A stretch of 64,000 nucleotides of DNA, from the NCBI RefSeq assembly GCF_014529935.1, contig NZ_JACVFC010000001.1, positions 992,001 to 1,056,000 on the forward strand, in the 5' to 3' direction. The notes under the pieces were generated by a model. It did not search any database. It was not told where the DNA came from and saw only the letters and a program-made list of their open reading frames with translations. Of the stretch, positions 41,499 to 51,501 are shown piece by piece. This DNA is from Chitinophaga qingshengii (GTDB lineage: Bacteria > Bacteroidota > Bacteroidia > Chitinophagales > Chitinophagaceae). Each line of letters begins with the position of its first letter. The first letter of the stretch is position 1. Made by a program: the position numbers and the translations under genes.

Positions 41499-41532
41499 CT
41501 GAAAAGGCTGACCGTTTGGTCAGCCTTTTCAG
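41499..41532. terminator. Perfect 15-bp hairpin between HtrA-like gene and GH29
   Basis: CTGAAAAGGCTGACC (41499-41513) and GGTCAGCCTTTTCAG (41518-41532) pair fully around GTTT. It lies between the inverted copies A and B, so the whole 41421-41594 interval can fold into one large cruciform. The core GGCTGACC/GGTCAGCC is the same as at 9730-9749. Confidence 0.85.
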
Positions 41533-41555
41533 CAATTATTTCAATCTCCGCATAT

Positions 41556-41594
41556 ATCTTCGCTAATCAGCGATAATCATGGCCATCACAGTTA
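41556..41594 (-). repeat. Stop-codon-associated interspersed repeat, copy B
   Basis: On the minus strand it reads TAACTGTGATGGCCATGATT then ATCGCTGATTAGCGAAGAT. The first three bases are the GH29 stop codon (41592-41594). It lacks the 9-nt spacer of copies A and C. Confidence 0.6.
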
Positions 41595-43034
41595 TGTTTT
41601 GGCTTTCTCGAAATTTCCTCCTTCTTTATTCCCCTCTTTTGTACTTGTTTTTAGCAGGATGACCACCGGAACGTCCGACTGTTTGTTGGGCAGACGCAGG
41701 AAATACTCTTCTCTGCCGATCAGTTCAGGTGTGAGCGGAACATTATTTTGCAGCATGGAAACACCTGTCAGGTAGGTACGGGCAGGCATTTTCACCCGGA
41801 GATTACCGGAAACGGGCATATTGAACACTACCATGTATACGCTGTCGGTACCGGTTTTGCGGATATAATAACCCCAATCCTGTTTTTCAAAACCGGCATA
41901 GGTGCCGTTATAAATAGCGTCGCCATTCACTTTCATCCAGGCGCCGATGTTGGTCATCAGGTCCTGTTCTTCTTTGCGGAAGGTGCCGTCGGCTTTGGGA
42001 CCGAAGTTGAGTACGAAGTTGCCGTTGAGGGAAACGCTTTTCACCAGCATCTCCAGGATTTCGTTGGCCGACTTCACATGTCCCATCCATTTGGCATGGT
42101 AGCCCCATTGGTTTTCCGGTACGGTCATGACTGCTTCCCAGTCGTTGCCATGCACATCTTCGATTTTTTCGGGGAGTTTTCTTTCCCATCCTTGTTCATA
42201 ATCGCCCATCAAGCGGCCGTTGGAATCGAAGTGGCGGGCGCCTTTTTCATCGGCACGTAAGCGGCTACCCATCACCAGTCCGGGGTGGATGGATTGCAGG
42301 TACTGTTCCAGTTCGTCCGTGAAAGCGCCGTCGTTTTTCCAGGACGCGTCCCAGGTACCGTCGAACCAGAATCCTTTAATAGTAGGATAACGTTGCAGCA
42401 GTTCCGCCAACTGATTTTTGACGAACACCTGGAAACGTTTTCCGGCAGCGGAATCGGCGGCGTTCTTCAGAGAAGGCCGGTAGTCCGGATGATTCCAGTC
42501 AATGATGGAGAAATAGAGATATACGTCGATTCCGGCTTTGTTGTAGGCATCGATCATCGGTCCCAGCAGGTCTTTTTTCCAGGGGGAAGCGGCGATATTA
42601 TATTTGGAATATTTGCTGGGCCAGAGGCAAAAACCGTCGTGGTGTTTGGTGGTAATGATCATATACTTCGCACCCATATCCTTCGCCTGGGAAGCCCACT
42701 GCTGCGGGTTGAAATTCACCGGGTTAAACTGACGGTACAGTTTATCATATTCCTCATGTGGCATCTCTTTCCAGGAGCGTATCCATTCCGCGGCGCCGTT
42801 ATAGACCTTACCATTCCATTCACCGCCGGCGATGGCATATACACCCCAGTGAATGAACTGTCCGAAGCGGAGCGACCGCCAGCGGGCCATATCAGCGTCT
42901 GTACGGTTGCCGATGCGATGCGCACCATGTTGCAATGCGATCGTATCTTTCTTAGGCGGTTGGGTTTGTGCGGTAGCCTGCATCATCAAACTGCAGCAGG
43001 CAGCGGCCAGCAGGCCGGTAAACGTTTTATTCAT
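41592..43034 (-). CDS. Alpha-L-fucosidase (GH29), secreted
   Basis: 480 residues with signal peptide ending MQATAQTQ. The GH29 blocks are plain: RFGQFIHWGVYAIAGGEWNG, MGAKYMIITTKHHDGFCLWP, GIDVYLYFSIIDWNHPDY, and the nucleophile aspartate in KGFWFDGTWDASW. A C-terminal beta-domain follows. It releases terminal alpha-L-fucose. The start codon overlaps the GH2 stop by 4 bp (ATGA), and it is the last gene of the SusC-SusD-GH2-GH29 operon. Position in a polysaccharide utilisation locus suggests fucosylated, galactosylated glycan as substrate, for example plant xyloglucan or host-type glycan. Confidence 0.93.
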   Translation of the reverse strand: MNKTFTGLLAAACCSLMMQATAQTQPPKKDTIALQHGAHRIGNRTDADMARWRSLRFGQFIHWGVYAIAGGEWNGKVYNGAAEWIRSWKEMPHEEYDKLYRQFNPVNFNPQQWASQAKDMGAKYMIITTKHHDGFCLWPSKYSKYNIAASPWKKDLLGPMIDAYNKAGIDVYLYFSIIDWNHPDYRPSLKNAADSAAGKRFQVFVKNQLAELLQRYPTIKGFWFDGTWDASWKNDGAFTDELEQYLQSIHPGLVMGSRLRADEKGARHFDSNGRLMGDYEQGWERKLPEKIEDVHGNDWEAVMTVPENQWGYHAKWMGHVKSANEILEMLVKSVSLNGNFVLNFGPKADGTFRKEEQDLMTNIGAWMKVNGDAIYNGTYAGFEKQDWGYYIRKTGTDSVYMVVFNMPVSGNLRVKMPARTYLTGVSMLQNNVPLTPELIGREEYFLRLPNKQSDVPVVILLKTSTKEGNKEGGNFEKAKT

Positions 43035-45097
43035 AACGATGAAGTCTGTAATGTCCAGGTGATAGTGTCGGTCAGTGTTTTGCCCTGCTGTATACCGGTG
43101 GCAATAATGGTGTTCACACCCGGTTGCAGGGTAACATGATCGAACAGGAAATCTTTTTTGTTGGCGCCGGTTTTGCCGGGCAGCGGCTTGCCTCCATTCA
43201 CGGAAATGGTAACGTGATCCATATTACTGAATACTTCTACCTGTACGCTGGCTTTCTGACGAATGTTGTTGCGGCGTTCCGCGATATAGATCATCGGCTC
43301 CGGATTCCAGTTGGCTTTGTACCAATAGAAAGCGTCTTTTTTCTGCTTACGGTCGTAGGTAATCAGTCCTTTCAGGTTGCGGGCATTCACACCTCCCCTG
43401 TTCCACATGGGTACCGCAAACTCAAAGGTATTCCACAAATAGGAAGCCGCTATATACGGATGCTGCTCGATAATAGCCCATTGCTTCACATGCGTGGCGG
43501 TTTGATAGGTTTCCGGGAAAAACTGCCCGCTTACCGGGTTAAAATGCGTGGACAGCGTATCGGTGTGTTGGTTGATATTACCATCAGCTCCATACTCGGT
43601 CAGCATCAGTTTATAATCCGGATATTTTTGTTCCAGTCCTTTTACCCAGCCTTCCAGGTCTCCGATCTTTCCTTCATACCAGCCATAGTAACGATTAATG
43701 CCCTGTATATCGGCAGCCAGGTTAGCGGGACGGTCCATCTCGCCATAACCGCTCACCGCAGTGGTATAACGGTCAGGATCTTCTGTTTTAGCCACATCAT
43801 TCAGTTGACGGGTGAGCACCGCCACATGTTCATCGGGTGTTTTGGCATACACTTCATTGTGCAGGCCCCACACGTAAACAGACGGGTGGTTGAAGTTCTG
43901 CCGGATCAGTTCTGTCAGTTGCTGTTTGGCATTATCGCCTTCTTTACCGGAAGCGTTGTTGACAAAAGGTATTTCTGCCCAGATCACAAAACCCATACTA
44001 TCACAGCGGGAATACAGGTACTCCGCCTGCTGGTAGTGGGCAAAACGAATCGTGGTAGCGCCTATTTCACGGATCATGTCCAGGTCGGCCTTGTGTTGGG
44101 CGTTGCTGAGCGCGTTGCCGCAGTCCTGCCATTCCTGGTGACGGGTAACGCCGTGCATAATATACGGCTGACCATTCAGGAAAAAACCTTTGCCGGGCAC
44201 CACTTCAAAACGACGGATACCCAGTGGTTGCGTCACGGCATCCAGTGCTTTACCATCCACGATAACCGTGGTGGTCAGCGAATACAGGTAAGGGTCTTTC
44301 AGGCCGTTCCACAAATGCGGACGGTTCACCTGCAGGTCCTGCCGGATGATATTAATGCCCTGCGGGCTGACATTGATTTTTTTACTGTTGATGGCCACCT
44401 GCTTGCCTTGCTGATCTTTGATCACGGTTTGCACCACGATGTCTTTATGATGCAGTTGTTTGTTTTCGATTTTAGCCGTGACGTTGATCGCCGCTTTTTG
44501 TGCACTGACATCGCTTTGACGGATATAGATGCCAGGCGATGCATAGTCGGTGGTGGAGATATTGATATCGTTGGTAACGATTAAACTAACCGGCCGGTAG
44601 ATACCACCGAAGATACCAAACAGGAAATGGTTGATAGGCAACACATCTTCCCGGGCGCTGTTATTGGCTTTCACCACAATGGTATTTTCAGCGCCATACT
44701 TCACGGAATGGGTGATCTCATAACAGAAAGCAGAATAGGAACCTTTGTGTTCGCCGATCAACCGGTTGTTGACATACAAACTGGCGACAGAGCCTACGCC
44801 TTCAAAACGCAGGAACAGGCGTTTACCCTTTAATTGCGGATCTACGGTAAACACTTTACGGTAGCAGGCTTCGCCGGCATAAAAGTTTTTACCTTCCTGC
44901 ATATCCTGGTTATTCCAGGTATGCGGTACCGTTATATTTACCCAGCCGGTATCCGGCTGGTCTTTATCGGTTGTAAGCGCACCTTTACGGAAAGACCAGC
45001 CATCGTTAAAAGACTGTACTTTACGGCCATCCTGCGCGTAGCCCTGTAAAAACAGGGTTGCGCACAGGATGGCGGTTATAGAGAATTTCTTCATCAT
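43031..45097 (-). CDS. Beta-galactosidase-type glycoside hydrolase (GH2), secreted
   Basis: 688 residues with signal peptide ending LFLQGYAQ. Order: sugar-binding jelly roll (about 25-180: DGWSFRKGALTTDKDQPDTG, VTIPHTW-like TVPHTWNN), immunoglobulin-like domain (about 180-290), TIM barrel with the acid/base in VWGLHNEVYA and the nucleophile glutamate in LMLTEYGADG, and a short C-terminal domain. A beta-galactosidase or related exo-beta-glycosidase is expected; beta-glucuronidase is less likely. It starts 7 bp after the SusD stop and overlaps GH29 by 4 bp. Confidence 0.9.
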   Translation of the reverse strand: MMKKFSITAILCATLFLQGYAQDGRKVQSFNDGWSFRKGALTTDKDQPDTGWVNITVPHTWNNQDMQEGKNFYAGEACYRKVFTVDPQLKGKRLFLRFEGVGSVASLYVNNRLIGEHKGSYSAFCYEITHSVKYGAENTIVVKANNSAREDVLPINHFLFGIFGGIYRPVSLIVTNDINISTTDYASPGIYIRQSDVSAQKAAINVTAKIENKQLHHKDIVVQTVIKDQQGKQVAINSKKINVSPQGINIIRQDLQVNRPHLWNGLKDPYLYSLTTTVIVDGKALDAVTQPLGIRRFEVVPGKGFFLNGQPYIMHGVTRHQEWQDCGNALSNAQHKADLDMIREIGATTIRFAHYQQAEYLYSRCDSMGFVIWAEIPFVNNASGKEGDNAKQQLTELIRQNFNHPSVYVWGLHNEVYAKTPDEHVAVLTRQLNDVAKTEDPDRYTTAVSGYGEMDRPANLAADIQGINRYYGWYEGKIGDLEGWVKGLEQKYPDYKLMLTEYGADGNINQHTDTLSTHFNPVSGQFFPETYQTATHVKQWAIIEQHPYIAASYLWNTFEFAVPMWNRGGVNARNLKGLITYDRKQKKDAFYWYKANWNPEPMIYIAERRNNIRQKASVQVEVFSNMDHVTISVNGGKPLPGKTGANKKDFLFDHVTLQPGVNTIIATGIQQGKTLTDTITWTLQTSSL

Positions 45098-45103
45098 GTA
45101 AAT

Positions 45104-46690
45104 TTATTTCTGGTAACCATCGTTCTGCGTCAGCACCGCATCTTTGTTGACATCGATTTCAGATTGCGGGATCGGCAGGTGTATATTGAAATCGCTGATG
45201 GTAGGCGCCGTTTTCGGATTGTACTTCCGTACACGGTCCACCAGTTTTTTGGTACGCACCAGGGTCAGTCTTCTCAGCTCTTCTGCGGTGAGTTCCCTCG
45301 CTCTTTCATCCAGGATGTAGTCCATGGTTACCTGGGCAGCCTGTACCGGCGTAGCATGGGCACGGCCACGGATTACGTTGATACTGGCAGCAGCATCGTC
45401 CAGGCGGCCTTGCAGCAACTGGGCTTCTGCCAGCAGCAGGTAGGTTTCGCCCAGGCGCATCTGTATCCTGTCTTTATAATCCTGCGCCCCTTGTATGTCC
45501 TGTGGCTGGAACTCATACCACTTGGTGGTATGTGCATAGATGTTCTGAATGGTATCAAATCCGGTCACCACTACCTGCTGACCATACTTCGGAGAAGCAG
45601 GATCGTTGTAATAATAAGTACGGCGAATGTTGTACGGTGAGTTACGCATGTCTGTTTTTTCATACAGCTCGTAAGTCCACCAGTTAGTAGGTCTGATCCT
45701 GCCAATACCGCGGCCACCGAGGGAATCGGCGACTTTCATCCCCGCCACGTTGACGTAGAAAGGTCCCCACTCACGACGACGCTGGTCAAATTCAGTAGAG
45801 CCGCCACCGGGAACATTGTATTGCTGCTCTATCACCCAGATAGCTTCTGTATTACCCTGGCTGCGGCGCATGTTACCGTAGATAAACATATCCGCGAAAG
45901 GATCGCCGGGCTGTGCTGCTTTTACACCATAACGGGCAGTAACGAGATTGAAAAATTTACTGTCGATCACTCTTTTGGCAGCGGCTTCTGCGTCAGCAGG
46001 TTTATTGGCACGCAACAGCGCTTCTGCCAGCAACTGCGAAGCAGCGAACTTATTGATACGGCCCTGTTTTTTTACGTTGGCCGGATCGGGCAGGTTCTTT
46101 TCTGCAAAAGTGAGATCATCAATCATAAACTGTATCACGTCCGCTTCAGCAGCACGGGTATAATCCGTACGCGGTACGGTTACCGGCTCTTTGATGATGG
46201 GCACGCCACCAAACAGGATAGACAACTGGTTATACGCATAGGCACGGAAAAAGCTGGCCTCCGCCTTGTAGAAATCGCGCTGTTGCTGGGTGAGCGATGC
46301 TTTAGGATTAGCCGCAGCTGCAATAATATTATTGGCAGCATTGATCACTTTGTAGTTCCAGTTCCAGATGGAAGACAGGGAGCCCGTTTGCGGATTGAGA
46401 TTACGGTAATCTTCATAAGGTACCTGTATTGCAGCAGCCTGACCGGTAATAGCCATGTCGGTGCCTACATAAAAAGTAGCCAACAGACTCTGTATGTTAC
46501 CATAGTCATTACGCATAATACTTTGCAAACCAGTACTGGCGGCTTCGAAGCCCAGTTCATCTACCAGCGTATTGTCTGGTGCATATTTGGATTTTAATTC
46601 TTCATCAAGGAAGTGTTTACTGCAGGACGTGCCCCCGGTGATCACCAGGCCGGCCAACAGGATACCGTATATATAAGATGATTTTTTCAT
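45104..46690 (-). CDS. SusD-like outer-membrane glycan-binding lipoprotein
   Basis: 528 residues. The signal peptide ends in a lipobox (VITGGTSC, Cys at about 23). The SusD N-terminal and C-terminal regions are visible, e.g. NDYGNIQSLLATFYVGTDMA, SFFRAYAYNQLSILFGGVPI, TYLLLAEAQLLQGRLDDAAA (TPR-like), and LPIPQSEIDVN near the end. It partners the STN-SusC encoded 18 bp upstream in the same operon, capturing oligosaccharide at the cell surface. Fused to a GH2-GH29 pair, it points to fucosyl/galactosyl glycans. Confidence 0.95.
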   Translation of the reverse strand: MKKSSYIYGILLAGLVITGGTSCSKHFLDEELKSKYAPDNTLVDELGFEAASTGLQSIMRNDYGNIQSLLATFYVGTDMAITGQAAAIQVPYEDYRNLNPQTGSLSSIWNWNYKVINAANNIIAAAANPKASLTQQQRDFYKAEASFFRAYAYNQLSILFGGVPIIKEPVTVPRTDYTRAAEADVIQFMIDDLTFAEKNLPDPANVKKQGRINKFAASQLLAEALLRANKPADAEAAAKRVIDSKFFNLVTARYGVKAAQPGDPFADMFIYGNMRRSQGNTEAIWVIEQQYNVPGGGSTEFDQRRREWGPFYVNVAGMKVADSLGGRGIGRIRPTNWWTYELYEKTDMRNSPYNIRRTYYYNDPASPKYGQQVVVTGFDTIQNIYAHTTKWYEFQPQDIQGAQDYKDRIQMRLGETYLLLAEAQLLQGRLDDAAASINVIRGRAHATPVQAAQVTMDYILDERARELTAEELRRLTLVRTKKLVDRVRKYNPKTAPTISDFNIHLPIPQSEIDVNKDAVLTQNDGYQK

Positions 46691-46708
46691 TGTCTTACAT
46701 TTTTAAAA

Positions 46709-49700
46709 TTACAGACTGATGTTAACACCAAACACAATTGTAGCCGACAGCGGATAGAAGTCCGAGCTCTGTTGTCCGCCACCCTGACCATTGTTCAGTT
46801 TGGAGGTGACAGAAGTAAAGCCCGACGGTGCTGTTTCCGGGTCCCATCCCAGCCACCTGGTGAAAGTACCCAGGTTACGGCCGCTCACATACATCATCAG
46901 GTTACCGATCTTACGGCGTTCCAGCATTTTTTTATCGAATGTATAGCTCAGCGTCACGTCTTTAATGCGGATAAAAGAAGCATCCTGCGCATACTTATAT
47001 CCTTTGGGATTGTTGTATGCCAGTGATGGATTGGTATTGATTTTATTTTCTGAAGTCCAGTAAGGCAGATCAGCCGGCAGGTTCACGGTACCTCCCTGGT
47101 CACGGATATCGAGGATATTGTTGGGACGCAGCTGCCCATGTACATCCTGGATGAAGATATTCAGGGAGATGTTTTTGTACGTGAAGGTGTTCGTCAAACC
47201 GGCGATGTATTTCGGCAGTTGTGTACCCAGATAGGAACGGTCCGCAGCGTCAATTTTGCCGCTGCCGTCGCGGTCCAGGAATTTGATGTAACCTGGTTTA
47301 GCGCCCGGATCAACCTTCATATCCTCTCCTTCCTGCCAGATACCGATCATGGTGTAATCGTATATGCCATACAGTGGTTTACCGATGAACAGGTTATTAC
47401 CAATATCATCTTTATTATCTCCATAGAGGGCTACTACTTTGTTTTTATTAAAGGAGATATTGAAAGATGTCTGCCAGGTGAAATTATCAGACTGGATGTT
47501 ACGGCTGTTGAGCAATATTTCCAGGCCTTTGTTGGCGGTTTTGCCGATGTTGTCGAACACGGAAGTATAACCGCTGATAGCAGGGATTTTTCTGCTGAGC
47601 AGCAGGTCATAGGTATTGTTGCTATAGGCCTCGATAGTACCACTCAGGCGGTTATTCCACAGGGAGAAGTCCACGCCTACGTTCAGTCCTTTGGTTGTTT
47701 CCCATTTCAGGTTGGGGTTACCGAGTGTATCGGGTACCACACCGATGGTAGTAATACCATCGTAAATGTATTGCACCGTGTTCATGCGTGTCAGCGTCTG
47801 ATAGGCGCCGATGGCCTGGTTACCGGATTTACCGTAGGAAGCGCGCAGCTTCAGTTGGGAGATCACCGGTGCGAGATCGGTCATGAATTTTTCGTTGTGG
47901 ATGTTCCAGCCTACAGCTACGGATGGGAATACACCGTATTTGTTATTGCTGCCGAAGCCGGAGAAACCGTCACGGCGGATAGTAGCGGTGAACAGGTAAC
48001 GGCTGTCATATACATAGTTGGCGCGGAACATCTGTGATAACAGGCTCCCTTTGGAATAACGGGATTCTGTTTTCTGTACCTGACCGGCGGTGAGGTTGTT
48101 GAAATCCAGGTTATCGTTGATAAAGGAATTGGCTTTCAGTTTGGTAGAGAACAGCTCATCCTGTTGGGCACTGTACAACGCGGTGAAATCGAGCGCATGT
48201 TTTTTGATGTTGGTCGCATAGCTCAACAGGTTTTCCACGATCCACTGTTTGTTCTCTTCGTTGTATACTTCTGCAGAACCCAGCAGGTCGCCGCTTTTGC
48301 GGCCGGTGTAGCTGGCGGTGCGGAGCGGCCGGTAACCATAAGAGCCGTTGATACGGTATTTCAGGCCTTTCAGGAAATTAGGCGCTACTTCCGCATAACC
48401 ACTGGTCACCATATTTTTGCTGCGGTTCAAACCTGGATCGTACAGGTTCACCAGCGGGCTTTGATACAATGTTTGCGGCGCAATCGGATACACTTCATAA
48501 TCGCCTTTGGCATTGTAGAGCGAACCGTATGGGCTCAACGCGTTAGCATCGAACAGGGTGGCTTTACCACCGTCGTTGTTATTGTTGACGAGGAACATGT
48601 TTAACCCGGTTTTCAGCCAGGAAGTAACGTTCGCGTCTATATTAGCGCGGATACTGGCGCGGTTATACTGGAAACCTTTAATGGTACCGCCTTGTTTGAG
48701 GTAGGTGCCGGATACATAATATCTGACGTTATCGGTACCACCGGATATGCTCAGTTCATGGCTGTGGATATAGCCCTGCTGGCTGATTTCCTTCTGCCAG
48801 TTCACTTCAGGCGCCCCGTTGGCGAAGTTCTGTTGTTCGGTGAGATAAGGCAGATCCGGCGCTGTAGGGCGGCCCGCCTGGATGTTGTACCAGTGGTTTT
48901 TGGTACGGTATTGCTCCCCGTTCATGTTCTTCATTACATTCGATTGAAATTCGGGGCCGGCATAACCGTTATACGAGATGACCGGTTTACCGGACTTGCC
49001 TCTTTTAGTAGTGATCATAATCACGCCGTTGGCGCCACGGGCGCCATAGATAGCCGAAGCGGAAACATCTTTCAGTACATCGATGGAAGCGATGTCATTA
49101 GGGTTGATGTCGTTATAGGTACCGCCGAAGGGCACACCGTCCAGTACAATCAGTGGGGCATTGCTGGCATTGATGGATTTAACACCACGGAGATAAAACG
49201 CCGGCGCACTGCCTGGTTTGCTGGTGTTGTTCACAATATTGATACCGGCTGCAGAACCTTGTATGGCTTGCAATACGTTGGTCACCGGCAGGTTTTTAAG
49301 TCGTTCGGCAGGTACGGAAGAAATAGAACCCGTTACATCGCTGCGTTTTTTGGTACCATAGCCAACTACCACCACTTCGTTCTGTTGCTCTACCAGCATT
49401 TTCATGGTAATGCTGAGTGTAGTGCTGGAAGTAACGGTTACTTCCTGCGGGGCCATACCCAGGTAGGTAAATTGTAATACCACCGGTCCATCCGTGGGCG
49501 TACGCAGGGAAAAGCTCCCGTCGTTGCCGGTGGAGGTACCCAGGGATGAGCCTTTCACCCGCACGGATACGCCGGGCAGCGGGCTACCGGTTTCGTCGGT
49601 AACCCTGCCTTTGATATCCAGCGGTGCCGCCGCTTCCATCGTAATGGCCGGAGCAACATGGGTAGTTGTTTTAGGAGAAATAAAGATGGATTTGTTTTCA

Positions 49701-50056
49701 ATGACATACTTCAGCGGCTGGTCTTTAAACACCAGTTCAAGGAATTCCGCCACCGGCATATTCTCTACGGAAACAGTCACCGGACGGGCATTGCGGAGCA
49801 CGTCCCTGCTGGCAACGATCGTGTAACCGGATTGCTGCCGTATCACACCGAAGATTTTCTCCACCGGCACATTCCTGCCCGACCAGGAAATCAGCTGCGC
49901 GTATCCCGCGGCGCTGGCGTGCAACATCACAGTGGTGAGAAGAAAAAAGGTCAGCTTCATAACTAACAACATTTTGGTTGGCAACCATCGATGGCTACGG
50001 CTACCTGTTGGCACAGGGACATAGCACGCCTGGTCGCAAAGAGCAGTTTTTTGCAT
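46709..50056 (-). CDS. SusC/RagA TonB-dependent transporter with N-terminal STN domain
   Basis: About 1115 residues. Start chosen at ATG 50056 (MQKTALCDQACYVPVPTGSR), typical of Chitinophaga SusC; the frame is open 15 codons further. Order: signal, STN domain (about 55-130: VPVEKIFGVIRQQSGYTIVA), carboxypeptidase-like beta domain (GRVTDETGSPLPGVSVRVKG), plug (VLDGVPFGGTYNDINPNDIA, SAIYGARGANGVIMITTKRG), then 22-strand barrel with C-terminal aromatic. The STN domain signals to the FecR/ECF pair just upstream. It imports oligosaccharides released by GH2/GH29. A hairpin lies at 50134-50159 between it and fecR. Confidence 0.95.
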   Translation of the reverse strand: MQKTALCDQACYVPVPTGSRSHRWLPTKMLLVMKLTFFLLTTVMLHASAAGYAQLISWSGRNVPVEKIFGVIRQQSGYTIVASRDVLRNARPVTVSVENMPVAEFLELVFKDQPLKYVIENKSIFISPKTTTHVAPAITMEAAAPLDIKGRVTDETGSPLPGVSVRVKGSSLGTSTGNDGSFSLRTPTDGPVVLQFTYLGMAPQEVTVTSSTTLSITMKMLVEQQNEVVVVGYGTKKRSDVTGSISSVPAERLKNLPVTNVLQAIQGSAAGINIVNNTSKPGSAPAFYLRGVKSINASNAPLIVLDGVPFGGTYNDINPNDIASIDVLKDVSASAIYGARGANGVIMITTKRGKSGKPVISYNGYAGPEFQSNVMKNMNGEQYRTKNHWYNIQAGRPTAPDLPYLTEQQNFANGAPEVNWQKEISQQGYIHSHELSISGGTDNVRYYVSGTYLKQGGTIKGFQYNRASIRANIDANVTSWLKTGLNMFLVNNNNDGGKATLFDANALSPYGSLYNAKGDYEVYPIAPQTLYQSPLVNLYDPGLNRSKNMVTSGYAEVAPNFLKGLKYRINGSYGYRPLRTASYTGRKSGDLLGSAEVYNEENKQWIVENLLSYATNIKKHALDFTALYSAQQDELFSTKLKANSFINDNLDFNNLTAGQVQKTESRYSKGSLLSQMFRANYVYDSRYLFTATIRRDGFSGFGSNNKYGVFPSVAVGWNIHNEKFMTDLAPVISQLKLRASYGKSGNQAIGAYQTLTRMNTVQYIYDGITTIGVVPDTLGNPNLKWETTKGLNVGVDFSLWNNRLSGTIEAYSNNTYDLLLSRKIPAISGYTSVFDNIGKTANKGLEILLNSRNIQSDNFTWQTSFNISFNKNKVVALYGDNKDDIGNNLFIGKPLYGIYDYTMIGIWQEGEDMKVDPGAKPGYIKFLDRDGSGKIDAADRSYLGTQLPKYIAGLTNTFTYKNISLNIFIQDVHGQLRPNNILDIRDQGGTVNLPADLPYWTSENKINTNPSLAYNNPKGYKYAQDASFIRIKDVTLSYTFDKKMLERRKIGNLMMYVSGRNLGTFTRWLGWDPETAPSGFTSVTSKLNNGQGGGQQSSDFYPLSATIVFGVNISL

Positions 50057-50133
50057 AACTTTGCAGCGGTTTGGCTTGTAAAAAATAATGTTCTGGAACA
50101 CTTTACTTTTTTTGCATGACTATAACCATTCAG

Positions 50134-50159
50134 CCGAAAGTGGGTCGAAACACTTTCGG
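50134..50159. other. Hairpin between fecR-type gene and susC
   Basis: CCGAAAGTG (50134-50142) and CACTTTCGG (50151-50159) pair over 9 bp with an 8-nt loop. A T-rich run follows only on the plus strand, so it may not terminate minus-strand transcription; an mRNA-processing or regulatory element is an alternative. Confidence 0.4.
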
Positions 50160-50271
50160 TTTTCTATTACAGGCAGGCATGAAAGCTGATATCTGAAATT
50201 GTTGTTCACTGTTTTTGCATAACGCCCCTTCTAATGGGCATAACGACTGGTTGATGTTTATTTTTTCATTG

Positions 50272-51432
50272 TTACAGTTTCCCTATAATTAATTCTCTGT
50301 TCTTCAGTTGGAATGCTACTCCTGACTCCTTTAAAAAAGTCAATACACTCGAAAGATTCACATCACTGCCGATCTCTCCTACAAAAGTAATGTCGGGCGG
50401 CGTAGATGTATAAGTTACTTCTATATCGTACCAGCGTGCGATGATAGCCATCACGGTGGTTAATTTCTTATCCTGGAAATTAAGGACGCCATTTTTCCAG
50501 GCCATGACCGCCGAGGTATCGGCTTGTTTATCCAGCGTCACCGTTCCTGCTGCTTTTTCAAACAACAACTGTTGTCCGGGTTTCAGCACACTGGCATGTT
50601 CCGCCATATTCACCTTTACCGCCCCTTGCAGCAAGGTGGTGGTAATACCCGGATCGTCGCTGTAGGAACTGATATTAAAATGAGTACCCAACACGGTGAC
50701 AGAAGCCTGTTTACCCAGTGTTACCACAAAAGGTGCTTTCCCTTTGGTGACTTCAAAATATGCTTCCCCGGTCAGTTCCACTTTTCGCTCCGCGCCGGTG
50801 AAGGCGGTGGGGAAAGTGAGAGAGCTGGCGGCATTCAGCCATACCAGCGTACCATCGGGCAACTGCATTCTGAACTTACGGCCTCTGGGCGTGTGCAGTG
50901 TATTGCTGACAGGGTCACCGCTACCGGATGCCTGATATTCTACCTGTCCGTTTTTTAAGATCACCGTAGCGCCTTGTGCACTGCTGATCAGGCCATCATC
51001 GCGGTTATCGAGCACCACCTGCTGACCGTTGGCCAGCGTAAGGATAGCGCCGTTTTTGCCCGGCTGTACATCTGCGGCTACCGCCACAGTTGCTGCAGGC
51101 GCCGGTTTCCGGTTGTGCAACAACCGGTAACTGCCCGCTGCTGCCAGTATCAATACTGCCGCAGCAGCCGCCCATTGGCGCATACGCCGCATAGGACGAA
51201 CACGGCCCTGCTCCTGCTGCCGTAAAATATATTGTACTACCGGTTCATATTGTGCCGGATTGTACTGCGGGTCGGCTGGTGTATGGGCGTGTAATTCATT
51301 GAGCAACGCCACCCATTCCGCGTCGTCGGACTGTTTACCCAATTCGGCAAACAGCTCTTCCTCCTCTGCCGCTGTGGCGATGCCAGCGTGATACCGCTGC
51401 AACAAAAACCTGTAATATTCTTTGGCTTCCAC
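50272..51432 (-). CDS. FecR-type anti-sigma factor, GTG start
   Basis: 386 residues. A cytoplasmic N-terminal anti-sigma part (about 1-80) comes first, then a single transmembrane segment (WAAAAAVLILAAAGSYRLL, about 86-104), a FecR periplasmic domain (about 170-290: TPRGRKFRMQLPDGTLVWLN, TGEAYFEVTKGKAPFVVTLG) and a C-terminal segment that would contact the STN domain (FQLKNRELIIGKL). The start codon is GTG (51430-51432), with no better ATG in frame nearby. It links outer-membrane ligand binding to the ECF sigma factor encoded upstream. Confidence 0.93.
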   Translation of the reverse strand: MEAKEYYRFLLQRYHAGIATAAEEEELFAELGKQSDDAEWVALLNELHAHTPADPQYNPAQYEPVVQYILRQQEQGRVRPMRRMRQWAAAAAVLILAAAGSYRLLHNRKPAPAATVAVAADVQPGKNGAILTLANGQQVVLDNRDDGLISSAQGATVILKNGQVEYQASGSGDPVSNTLHTPRGRKFRMQLPDGTLVWLNAASSLTFPTAFTGAERKVELTGEAYFEVTKGKAPFVVTLGKQASVTVLGTHFNISSYSDDPGITTTLLQGAVKVNMAEHASVLKPGQQLLFEKAAGTVTLDKQADTSAVMAWKNGVLNFQDKKLTTVMAIIARWYDIEVTYTSTPPDITFVGEIGSDVNLSSVLTFLKESGVAFQLKNRELIIGKL

Positions 51433-51501
51433 TATAGATCCCCGCTTTTAACTGACTAGACGCATAAAAATTCCGGGTGTACTATGCCGTCTGAAAAAAA
51501 A

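Noticed and set aside
43124..44584. Open reading frame of 486 codons on the plus strand inside the GH2 gene
   Set aside because: It is antisense to a GH2 enzyme with all catalytic motifs. The translation has no recognisable domain and is rich in His, Ile and Phe, the composition expected from the reverse of a coding frame.
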